Assembly (NCBI RefSeq): GCF_016545825.1
Contig: NC_052616.1
Location: 682,001 to 746,000 of the forward strand
Direction: 5' to 3'
DNA: 64,000 nt
Source of the DNA: Eucalyptus grandis
Taxonomy: Eukaryota; Streptophyta; Magnoliopsida; Myrtales; Myrtaceae
Part shown: positions 37,796-48,812 of the stretch, in pieces
Layout: each line of letters opens with the position of its first letter
Position numbering within the stretch: position 1 is the first letter of the stretch
Program-made: the position numbers and the translations under genes
Notes under the pieces: generated by a model
Told to the model about the DNA's origin: nothing
The model's input: the letters and a program-made list of their open reading frames with translations, nothing else
The model's database searches: none

Positions 37796-40700
37796 GGGAA
37801 AGCATGATTTTCTCTTAACAGTCCTCAAGACAAGCCTTTTGGATTGGCTGGTGAGTTCCAAGACTGTGCTTTGCATTTGTGGCGGTAAGTTTGCCTTGTG
37901 ACACGCAAGCTGTCCTGGGAACACAGAGAGAGAAAATATAAATAGCTGATCTAGCATCACCTCAGTTTCTGTTAGTATGTATGATGTAGGTATACAAAGT
38001 GGGATAGCATGAGGCGATTAATCATCTGATCCTGGCACAATCACAAGCTATAACTTTCTTGGGGCGGCTCAACAAAATGTGCATGTAGTTGGGCTTCCGT
38101 GATAGCGAGAGCAAGCGATATCTGATGACTATGTTTATGCTGCAGTGTTATGAATCTGTCATCGATTGGTTGCTCGTCGGCAATCGTGCTCTTTCTCTTT
38201 CATGAGAAGCAGTAGGGAGTTGCTCAGGTATGCCATCACTTGATATCTTTGAGACTTTGATCTGGGTGATCACTATAGTTTCATATCATTCGATTGATTA
38301 TGGTTTTTGTCCCAGTAGATGAATGTTCCACTGCTCGTCATTTTAGTTAAGAGTTCTGAGTATCTTTTCTCAAAGCCAATAGTCAACAAGTTGCGACTTT
38401 CGAGCGTTTTACAAAGTTTGACTTATTTCAGGCCTTTAATGTGAAGATGGATATATCATGAACCTATGATCATAAAAACCACTGCAAACTGATGATTGAT
38501 TTTTTATGTAGAAATTTCAGCACAGTAGGAGAGATGAAAGGAACCCGAGTTGTTTCTGAACTTCTGCAGTTTGTAGTACTTTTCATCGGTGATGGTCTAT
38601 ATTCCATAATTTTTTGTCAAGGTGAAGAAAAGTTTCCATCGCCAGTTGCTGTTGGAAAAAGAGTTACTCATCACTATCCATGTCTCAAAAAGTGAAGCTT
38701 CATTTGTGAGGAATATGAGATCCTCTAATTATACTTAGTCTTGCTTCACCCACTACTCCATGGACGAACATATGAAATGATTGGAATTCTATGGTGATGA
38801 TGACATTTTTCTGAGGGATGGAATTTCATAAACCCCCAACAGGGTTATCCAAAAGCAGCAATGGTGATCCTACTTACATGAATCCATCTCATTCAAATAC
38901 TGCCATGCCAAGGATTGGACGGGTATAGGATTAGAGGATACATGAAGCTTAGGCTTTAATTCAGGTCAGTTTTGTGGAATGGTTGTTTTGGCTTAAATCT
39001 CCTTGAAGATGGCCATCGAGAATGCAGACTTAAATCTCTGTCGAATTTCTCAAAGCATATAATAGTAAGGTCTTTCAGATAACAGAGTTTCGGCAGACTA
39101 TTTGTTTACAATCGCTTCATGTCTTTTCGCACTAAGTTTTTTGCTCCAGTTTGGAGAGAGCTCTGCTACAAAGTTTCTCAGGGAAAGACTGGCTCGGAAG
39201 ACTTTCAGCTCGGCAAGTAGAGTTCTTCATTGCTCTCAGCTTGAGGTGAAAATACGGGGACCATCTTAGAGTGTGCAATGTAATTTTTTTGTTCTTTACA
39301 TTATTCCATGGTTTTCATTGTGAAAATCCAACTCGTAGCCATTTTGATACTCGAGATATCTTGATGCATCAAGATTCTTTCCTTGTTCACCGTTTAGAAA
39401 TACAGCAGGACTTGCTTTTCACCTGTAAAATAATGTAAGCGATTACATTATGATCTCCAATTTCAAATGACGTGTCGATCAGTCCTCATTCACCTCTTTT
39501 TCCAAGCTCGAGATATTATACCATCTCTGACTGTCAAATTTTAGAGACATTTCTTCACACCGCAACTCAGATCGCTAGATAACTTTGTCCCGGAAGTTCA
39601 GCGGACTTAAACCGTGCTTCATTGGACGTGTTTTATAAGATCCAGGACATGCAATTGGTCATGTCTATTCGAACTAAGTCAGGGGAATGGTCTCTTGTCC
39701 TCGTCCCATGTTGTAAACTTTTTTCTCTGCGACGAAATCACGACCTGCGCTTGTCACAAGTTTTGCAACTAGCCGACACCAACTTTGGTGTGGAAAAATT
39801 AAGTCAAGCCACCTCGTGAGGTTCATGCTCTGTTCCTATTCTTTTTCCTGATCTCCATCACTTACTAGGAATCAAGTGCAACCGTTCAACAGATGGAAAT
39901 GAAGGGCCACTAGGATGGTGCAGGCTAGTGCACCGACCAAATGCTCCCCGATTCATTCCCCATCAAGATATTTTGTGGTCGACAGAATGAGTAGAGCACA
40001 ATTTGGTTGGTTGCAACTTATTTATTATGCTGATGTTGATCCTGTGGTCTTGAGATAGTCAGAGACATATAATCATGTTGCCTTGCATGTGGTCATGTGC
40101 TGATTCAAGTTCCGGCGACCGGTGAGTTTGTGAAATGAGAATGCTCAGTCGCTACTATACTGGATTTGCTTGGTAACATGGGCAGGACATGGCAAGCCAA
40201 GTTTTTAGCAGTATATGATAGCAATCCATACCATTACTCTTGTGAAATCGGTTGCCATAAATGCTTGATGAAGATTTGACTGACATTAGCTCGACGGTTC
40301 GACCATGGATCGAGACAGTATAATCTGCCTGTATAGGGCCGGTTTCACATGGTCACTTTGTCATTTATTGACTTAACAATGACAAGCGGACATGATCAAG
40401 AACCTTATGTTACTCGATCCCAAAACATGGCCTCGCTTTCGCTCGACCACTCACTGACCAAAACCCTACCAACATTAAATTGGGTCTGCAAAGTTGGGAA
40501 CGTGTGGTCCAAGGTTTCTTTGAGATCTCTCCCTCCATGTCATACCATAGAATTCATGGCTCAGTTTGTGTCTCAGCAGTAATTGGTGGCGTGTCCAGTG
40601 GCCAACCGAATTGCACGAAGTAGTAAAAAAGTACTTGAATCCTTCTTGAATCCTTCTCTTCCACGGCAACATATTTGCCTGGACCAGAAACATTGTATGG

Positions 40701-40869
40701 TGGGAATTTTCTCTTTTTCTTTGTAAACCACCAACTTTGTTCCTACCTACTCACGACTGAAGCATTTAATAGATGATGAAGCGCAGCTAGTGCTACTGAA
40801 TAACGGATGAAGAAACCCTAATTTGCAACTTGGGTTGCATGTCCAAGGAGATTATTTTTGCAAAAAAAT

Positions 40870-41460
40870 AATTTTAAAAAAAAAAGGTCATTTCCTTTGG
40901 AAAAGCTCCAATTTTTACTCAAGTTTCAATTCTAGACCGAACTTCTTTTTATCTCATAAAGAAACACTGACTTTATCTTAGGTCCCAATTCTGCCAAAAC
41001 TCTTTTTTATCTACTAATAAAAACACAATTGTAGATCATGTCCCAGTATGAAAAAGCACCAACTTTTAATTGGCACCTAAATATTACCCCGTCAAGTTTC
41101 CACTTAGCACACATGGAATGACCAAATTTTAATTGGCACCTAAATATTGCCCGTCAAGTTTCCACTTAGCACACGTGGAATGACGCATTGAATCTTTAAT
41201 GGCATCATCAAATCTTGGCGGAAGCTAGATCTGGGTATCAACTAAAAGTTTGTGCTTTTTCATAAGATATCAAAAAGTTAGGGTTATAAGTGGAATTCAA
41301 CCTAAAATTGATTTTTTTTTTTATGAGATAAGAAAAAGTTTTGGCCCAAAATTGGGACATAATCTAAAGTTTGTATTTCTTAATGAGACAAAAGAAGAAG
41401 AAGTTCGGATTAAAATTGAGATTCGATCTAAAGTTGGTAAAGTGGTTAGGGAAAAAAATT
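40870..41460. mobile_element. Foldback element with repeat-built arms and a 63-bp tandem core
   Basis: The left arm (about 40870-41085) matches the reverse complement of the right arm (about 41230-41460). Shared blocks include CCGAACTTCTT, TGTCCCAATTTTG, CAAAACTTTTTCTTATCT-like and ATGAAAAAGCACAAACTTTTA. Each arm is itself about three related units of 60-65 bp. The centre is a direct repeat of 63 bp (41059-41121 and 41122-41184). It is non-coding. Confidence 0.7.
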
Positions 41461-42132
41461 ATGTGAAGACACAATGCGGCATATGTTCTCCTAATCCCTC
41501 CCAAGGTCCAGGACAAAAGATGCAGATACCCTGGCAATTGCGTGCGCCTTTTGCATTGAAGAGGTCGACACACTCGATGAGCATAGCAGCAACAATTCGC
41601 CTGTAAATCACAAGCAGCACCTGCTTTCTGTCTTGATCCCAGAACGCATCATGCGAGCTTCAGTGCAGTAGATACCGTTGAAAAAAGCCGAGCACTCGAT
41701 CAACTGTTCTAAAAAGTTTTAAGTCGTTTGGAAAATATCGAAAATCGCATGCTAATCTCGATGCAAAGCACGTCGTGTGCCATTTGTTTCGATTTCTTGC
41801 TTTGCCAATGCACGCTCAACCGCGATACCGCGTCGCGACTGCCCGTGATGGCACCCGTCACTCGGGGGGGCAAAGCCGGTCGGGAGAAAGAAAGGCGTGC
41901 GTTTCGATACGCCATTTTGCTTTGTTTGTAATGGCAAGTGCAACAGCGGTCGCATTAAAATAAAGGTTGGTTCACGTTGATGTTTAATAAGCACCCCCCC
42001 TGCAACTGGTCCTTCGTACTAAGTGCAAGCCGGCTGATTTCTTGGTGGAATAGAAAAATGGAATAAAACCCTCCAAAAGTCCAACTTGCGTTTCACGATT
42101 TACAAAGCCGATTGTAAGTTGTTTATACTGCG

Positions 42133-42686
42133 GTAGCTGTTCAAAAAGTTATCTAATTTAGTTTTAAAATTTTGTTGATTTGTCAATATCGTCATTTCGG
42201 CCAACTTTGATTGGAAATCTTAACATGAACGTCAGCTATATTACATGACGCAACTAAAGTTGATGTGAATGATTTCGTATTTAAAATGAAAAAGAATTTT
42301 TTTTCTTTTGTTCATTTCCTTTCGTCAGCTGCTGGGGGCCTTGGTGGTGGCTGGTGGAGGTCGCTAGCTACAAGTGATGGCCAGGACGCCCTCGCTCAGT
42401 GGCTGTGTGATAGTGGTGGAGGGATATAGGAAAAATAAAAAAAAAAAAAAATGAAAGACAAGAAAGGGAGAAAAAAAAAAAAAATTCAGAAATTTTTACA
42501 AAATTGTAAAAATCACCCATGTCGGCGCCAATCATACCATTGGGCATGTCACGTAAAATAGCCGGCGTCCACGTTAGCAATTTTGACCAGGATTCGGTGG
42601 AGGGATTACATTAACAAATGTTAAAATTTTAGGATTGAATTGATTGTTGTACAATATATTCGGTATTTTTTGGACAATTTTTCCCC
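42133..42686. mobile_element. MULE-like non-autonomous element, copy 2
   Basis: The reverse complement of the right end reads GGGGAAAAATTGTCCAAAAA. The left end (CTGTTCAAAAAGTTATCTAA) is a worn version of the same end. Inner blocks around TTGACC/GGCCAA and GTCCACGTTAGC are also inverted between the sides. The core is rich in GGTGG with long A-runs. No transposase is present. Confidence 0.55.
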
Positions 42687-43449
42687 ATTCATAATAGTGA
42701 AAGACAAATTGAGTTAGGGGTGAACATGATTCTAAGGTAGAATTCAGAACCAAAGAACTAAACTCATGGGAACCTATCCAATTCCAAATTCCAACGTATG
42801 TAGGGAAGGTTCTAGATTCTGAAAATTTAAAAATCTGTTTTGACAAGTAAGTTCTAGATTTTAGGTAGGTGAAACTTAAAACTTAGTTTTTAAAACCTAA
42901 AACAAGGTTTTGTATTTTAATTGATTTATGTCTTTACTCAATCATGCGGTATTTCAAGACATTTGATAATGAGTGTATAATTTGGAATAGCTAATATAAA
43001 CTTCCCTTTATGAATGAGACTTTTACTTTGTTAATATTTCATATTTAAATGTAAATTGTGATTAGTAGATTACAGCAACAAGTTATGATCATTAAATAAG
43101 GAATTTGAGTAGAACTTGAAATTGATTATGAAACCCGTGATAAGATGAGTTCTAGACTTCTAGATTCTAGGGTAGGTTCCAAATAATAAAGAACTTGTTT
43201 CCATAGTTAAGTTTCAGGATTTAAGTAAAATTTATATGGAGTCTGAAACCGTTCATCTCTAGATTCAGTCCATATGATATTTATATTTTTTTATTGATGA
43301 TAATATATGAAACAAAAAGATTGACAACACAAAAAGAAAAACGTTGGTTTCTCAATAAGTGATATATTTTATCTGAACGACAGGTACCATCCCCACTAGC
43401 ATTGACCTCGACGATGTGAATATCTGGCCAAGCAATCTCTCTCTCTCTC

Positions 43450-43456
43450 TATAAAT
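43450..43456 (+). promoter_or_regulatory. TATA box candidate for the DUF7722-like gene
   Basis: TATAAAT lies directly after a short CT run (43438-43449) and 80 bp before the ATG at 43537. The spacing fits a TATA promoter with a leader of about 50 bases. Confidence 0.5.
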
Positions 43457-43536
43457 TCTGTGCAAAGTTCACGAAGTTGGTAGTGCCATCAACAACAACC
43501 TGCACGGAAGCTCGCAAGGGGGGACTAAGAGCAGAC

Positions 43537-43809
43537 ATGAGCAGAGAGGGGATGGAGTCCGTGGCCACCACGCCGGAGCCCGCCTCGGAAGGCGGCAGCG
43601 CCAGGGCGAACGGCAGGCACCAGCACCCGGCCAACCCGTGCACGAGCTTCCAGATGCCGCTCCACTACCCGAGGTTCACCCGAGCCGACTACGAGGCCAT
43701 GCCCGAGTGGAAGCTCGACTCCCTGCTCCGCGAGTACGGCCTCCCGACCACCGGCAGCCTCTGCGACAAGCGGGACTTCGCCATGGGGTGCTTCCTTTGG
43801 ACTAACTAG
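43537..43809 (+). CDS. Small intronless protein, DUF7722-like
   Basis: The 90-residue frame starts MSREGMES and ends CFLWTN. The C-terminal half (FQMPLHYPRFTRADYEAMPE, followed by WKLDSLLREYGLP and a Cys-Asp-Lys-Arg-containing stretch) matches, from memory, a short conserved domain (DUF7722) in plant proteins of unknown function. The N-terminal half is low in complexity and probably disordered. The frame is markedly richer in G and C, especially at third positions, than its flanks, which supports coding. No signal peptide or membrane segment is seen. In-frame sequence continues upstream to 43477, but the first ATG is at 43537. The function is unknown. Confidence 0.72.
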   Translation: MSREGMESVATTPEPASEGGSARANGRHQHPANPCTSFQMPLHYPRFTRADYEAMPEWKLDSLLREYGLPTTGSLCDKRDFAMGCFLWTN

Positions 43810-44635
43810 CCGGCTCCCTAAGCCCCTTCAGCCCCCGATCATATTCCGCGGGAATGGTCTCGCAAACGTCGGCTGTCGTTTGTCTAGGACAGCAGCATTT
43901 CGCTATGTGCTTTACGGTCTGGTAGTCATGTATGCTCTCTGCTAATGCTTTTACTAAACAGGCAGGTGAGGAAGTGAGTCAAACGTCTAATTTCACTTGT
44001 GTATTTCCACATTAAATAACAATACACAGTCGTCGCGTTCCCATGTACTACCTCGGCTCGCCACCTTTGGCGCTCTATACACCGCCCCTTTCGTTGTACC
44101 TCCGCCGCGTCGGCCGGTATCATTAGTCTTCATCGTTCTGGTTTCACAGAGCAGATTACGTTCCGGATTTGCCTCCTTCCAACGAAGGCACTCCGACGAG
44201 ACGCCGAAATCGAAACCGGGCCCGTACCGATTGGGCCTCGCAAGGCCCGGCCCACGACCAAAGGGTGGCGCGGGGGGGCGGCGCACGTTAGCATCGGCCG
44301 CGCAGGATAGCGAGCGCCGGCACGCGCCGGCACGCACGCTACTACTGAGTACTGACTCACTGAGTTGAGACGGTGGTTGACGGTCCGAAGACCCGGCTGC
44401 TCATTTTTCCTTCCTTCCCACGCGAGAAAAAAATATCCCGACTTTTCCCTCATTTTCTCTCGCTCTGCGCACTGCATTTTTTTTCCCTCTTCTTTTTTTG
44501 AAATGATTCGGCGCCCCAATCCCTAAATCGATCCCTAGCTCTCTCTTTCTCTCTCGATTCTCCCCTCCGATCCGAGCACCCACGCCAGCAGAAGCGAGAG
44601 TAGAGGAGGAGGAGAGCGATTTACGGAAGGAAAAG
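43810..44635 (+). promoter_or_regulatory. Gap holding the DUF7722-like 3' end and gamma-tubulin promoter and leader
   Basis: No gene is seen. The CpG-rich part near 44090-44340 and the CT-rich part near 44390-44570 lie just before the gamma-tubulin ATG. They probably form its promoter and 5' leader. Confidence 0.45.
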
Positions 44636-47600
44636 ATGCCGAGGGAAATCATAACGCTGCAGGTGGGGCAATGCGGGAACCAGATTGGGATGGAGTTCTG
44701 GAAGCAGCTCTGCCTCGAGCACGGGATCAGCAAGGACGGCATGCTCGAGGACTTCGCCACTCAGGTCCGAAACCCCCCCGCGTCGTCCCGCTTTTCTTGT
44801 TAGGCTAATTTTTAGCTCGGGGAGCGTCGCGAGGCCGTAGTCGTTGTTGGTGAGAATTTCGTGGAGATTTCCTACTTAGGAAGCCGAGCGTCTCGATTGG
44901 TCGGCTGGGCAATGCGCAAAATTTCGCCTTTTTCCGTGTGGGGAAGTGGGGTTCTTTATTCCCTTTCGGTGAAACTCGCCAATAGAGTTCGTACAGTGAC
45001 TGTGTAGAGTTGTGGGTGGATTGGGGTTTAGGGTTCTGTTGGTTGATTCCTAGCTCGTGAAGCTTAAATTGGAATTGAACTTGTAATGATATAGGCCGAT
45101 GATGATCAGCCTATTCCAGGGTAATGTTCGTCAAAGCGACTTTAATATATATGTATCATTAGCACATTTACTCGCTACGATATCATGGTGTGGACAGAGT
45201 GTTTCTAGTTGTATCCCTAACTTGTGAAACTTTGGCTATTGCGATGCTTTAGGGAGGCGACAGAAAAGATGTTTTTTTCTATCAAGCTGATGATCAGCAC
45301 TATATTCCGAGGGCTATATTGATGGATTTGGAGCCGAGAGTGATAAATGGTATTCAGAACAGCGAATACCGGAATCTCTACAATCATGAGAACATATTTG
45401 TGTCTGATCATGGAGGAGGTGCTGGGAATAATTGGGCCAGTGGATATCATCAGGTTTGCTATTTTATTGTTTCTGTGCTGTATTTGCTAAATTTTAAATA
45501 AGGAAGTTATCTGAGAAATGGCTTTCACGGGAATGAAAGTCATATCAACCAGCCCACTGCATCGGTTTTTGTTGTCATCTCTCTAATGTCTTCAGTTTCT
45601 TGTTGTCTCATTTGCTAAAATGGACTATATTAAATTGTGACTTAAATGAAAACCTTTTTCTGCCCTTGATTGCAGACCACTTAATGATTGGAAGTACCGA
45701 GAAAGAAATTCTCTTAGTTATTAATTGCTCTTGCACATCATGTTAAGTAACGTGCTTCCGATACCTTGTAATCACTAATTTTGAGTGACAAAAGTAAATG
45801 ATAGCTTACCTATTATTGACTCCTGTGTGATGTGTGTACCAAATTCTTTTAGGATAATCATTATTACTGGACTTTCTTACTATCCCTTTTCATAACATTG
45901 TGATAGGGGAAGGGAGTTGAAGAAGATATAATGGACATGATCGATAGAGAAGCAGATGGTAGCGATAGTCTTGAGGGTTTTGTTCTCTGCCACTCTATTG
46001 CTGGAGGGACAGGCTCAGGTTGCTTCCGTGCTCTTCTATTTACAATTTTCACTTTTTTGCATTAAGACTGATGGACTTAGTGAAAACTGATATAAATATT
46101 TCCACTTGTTGAGGCTTTTCTTTCTTTCGGAGTGTGCTGGCCTATATCATGCTTAATATGCACCAACCATAGGATGGTCTAGTTTATACAAGTTATTTGT
46201 CTCTTTAGCCACTTTGTGAAGTGTTTTTCTGTAAGCTGCAGAATGCAGATCTTTACTTTCTATTGGCTATCTTCTAATTTTATAGTCCCCATGCAAACTT
46301 GCTTGACATACCAAAACTCCTATATGTATATTGTTTTCGCTTTTTACACAATGCATATGTTGGTTATTTTTTCTCAAAAGCAAAACAATGCAGGTATGGG
46401 CTCATATCTATTGGAAACTCTGAATGATCGCTACAGCAAAAAATTGGTCCAAACATATAGCGTGTTTCCTAACCAGATGGAGACAAGCGACGTGGTGGTG
46501 CAGCCATACAACTCACTTCTGACCCTCAAGCGTCTAACCCTTAATGCTGATTGTGTTGTTGTTCTTGATAATACTGCACTGAATAGAATAGCTGTGGAGC
46601 GCCTTCATCTGAGTAATCCTACCTTTGCTCAAACAAATTCATTGGTTTCAACTGTAATGTCTGCGAGCACAACCACCCTTCGCTATCCTGGCTACATGAA
46701 CAATGACTTAGTTGGCCTTCTTGCTTCTTTAATTCCAACACCAAGATGCCATTTCCTGATGACGGGATATACGCCTCTCACTGTAGAGCGTCAGGTAAAA
46801 TATTTGATATTCCTTTCCTTTCTCTTAAAAACGCGGTTTATAGGTTTACGTGACCATCTAGATAAGCCTAATGCGTTGGCATGAAATTTCCTCTATAATG
46901 TGGCATCCATGGATGATGCCTTGTTGTGAGAGGGGAGAATAACATGGACTTATTTTTGAGATCTTTCGGTAAATTTTTGGAGGAACCCAGCTTAGTCTTA
47001 GTCCTGATTGACTGACCTTCACCTTGTTCAAATGACTAAAGTGTGAATTCAGATTTTTTTCATCTTTGCAGGCAAATGTAATTCGGAAAACTACTGTTTT
47101 GGATGTCATGAGAAGACTTTTGCAGGTGACAATTTTTACTGCGTATATTTTCATTGTGCATGTTGAGAGTTTCTTTGATCTTTCTTTCATCTTCCTAATT
47201 CTTTTTCTGTGTGCATGTGTTTCAGTCAAAGAATATTATGGTTTCATCTTACGCTCGAACAAAAGAAGCTAGTCAAGCAAAGTACATATCCATATTGAAC
47301 ATCATTCAAGGAGAAGTAGATCCCACCCAGGTATATTTTTTCGCTGCATGAATTCCTTATGTTTAGTCATGCGTGGAGAAATTGACCATGTCTGTTTCCT
47401 TAGTCTGGCTATCTGACCAACAAGTAATTGTTTTGAGGCATTGGTGTTGGTCTTTTTATTTGCAACGTGAAAACCTCGAAGTGTCTGTATTTGTAATGCC
47501 GAAAGAAGCGGTCAGTTTTCTTTCTGGACAATATTTTCCCAGGAGTCATTTGGATATAATTTACATTTTATAATGTTGGATGAAGCAAATTATTCATTAA

Positions 47601-48812
47601 TAGCTCTTGCAAAACCAAGTCCATTGCACTGATCTCGTCTTTTCCTCATAAAATTCTTAACATAGATTTTTTTACTGTTCTGAAATGACCAACATAAGTT
47701 AAGGACATCCTCTACTGCATTTCCTTTTCAAATAGCGGCTTTTAACTTTAATATACATTGTATAATTCTTGTAATCTTGGTTGATATAATTGAAATTTTC
47801 CTGTTCTTGTAATCAGGTTCATGAAAGTTTGCAGAGGATACGTGAAAGAAAGCTTGTCAATTTCATTGAGTGGGGCCCGGCGAGTATTCAGGTCTTCTGA
47901 TACAGTAAAAGCAATTTAAGTCATGCTAGTCTATTTTCCGGAGCTATTCGGTGTTATAAAATATCTTATGCATTCTTGTTCTTTCTATTTTTTAGGTTGC
48001 CCTATCAAGAAAGTCTCCATATGTTCAAACTGCCCATAGGGTATGGTTGGAGCTTTGTGAAAATTTTTGCTTCTAGAAATTTGGTAGCAGTGGCGGGTGT
48101 GACCTTTTTTTGAGAATCCTCTCAGAGAATGATGAAAATTTATGAACATTGCATTTGTCAGGTCAGTGGTCTCATGTTAGCAAGCCACACCAGCATACGG
48201 CATCTCTTTAGCAAGTGTTTGAATCAGTACGAGAAGTTGAGAAAGAAGCAGGCCTTCCTTGACAATTACCGGAAATTCCCAATGTTTGCTGTAAGTTGTC
48301 AATAGATAGCATTCATACAGCTGGTATAATCTTATAGACCTTTGATGGGAATTTTTGCTTGCGTTGCAGTGCTTGTTCAAGTGATCATGCATTTATGAGT
48401 AGTGTATTGATCTTTTGATGTCCTGTTGAAAAAGCTGTCTAAGTAACTGTTGTCATTATTTTTTTAACACAAAACCGTTTTGATAAGAATTCCTACTCCA
48501 TATGGTGGTTCTAGTATGCCAAGACATCATATTGACACAATCAACCACATGAACAGGATAATGATCTCTCGGAGTTTGACGAATCTAGAGACATAATTGA
48601 GAGCTTGGTTGACGAATATAAAGCATGTGAATCTCCGGATTACATTAAGTGGGGAATGGAGGTATATCCTCTACTTTGCCTCATTTATCTCTCTCAACTT
48701 TTGAGCATATATCAGATCTTACCCGTATGTTTCTCTGAAGCAGGATCCCGATCACATCCTAACAGGAGAGGGAAATGCTACGGGAACTGTAGATCCAAAA
48801 TTAGCTGTCTGA
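44636..48812 (+). CDS. TUBG: Gamma-tubulin
   Basis: Eleven exons: 44636-44764, 45253-45453, 45907-46018, 46394-46794, 47072-47125, 47226-47330, 47817-47891, 47996-48040, 48162-48290, 48557-48661 and 48744-48812. They join in frame to 474 residues, the usual plant length. The start [18 protein letters not shown] and the GTP-binding tubulin signature AGGTGSGMGS (near residues 141-150, across the exon 3-4 junction) are intact. The C-terminus lacks the acidic tail of alpha- and beta-tubulin, as expected. Gamma-tubulin forms ring complexes that nucleate microtubules at the nuclear surface and on cortical microtubules. All introns are GT-AG. A 3' untranslated intron is probable (48842-49249). Confidence 0.97.

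Larger units (their letters stand above)
37796..43440. other. SPA1-like 3' flank and gene-free intergenic region
   Basis: No supported gene. The first kilobase or so probably includes the SPA1-like 3' untranslated region. Two foldback-type elements occupy about 40870-41460 and 42133-42686. Open frames elsewhere are short, with no domain recognised. Confidence 0.5.
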
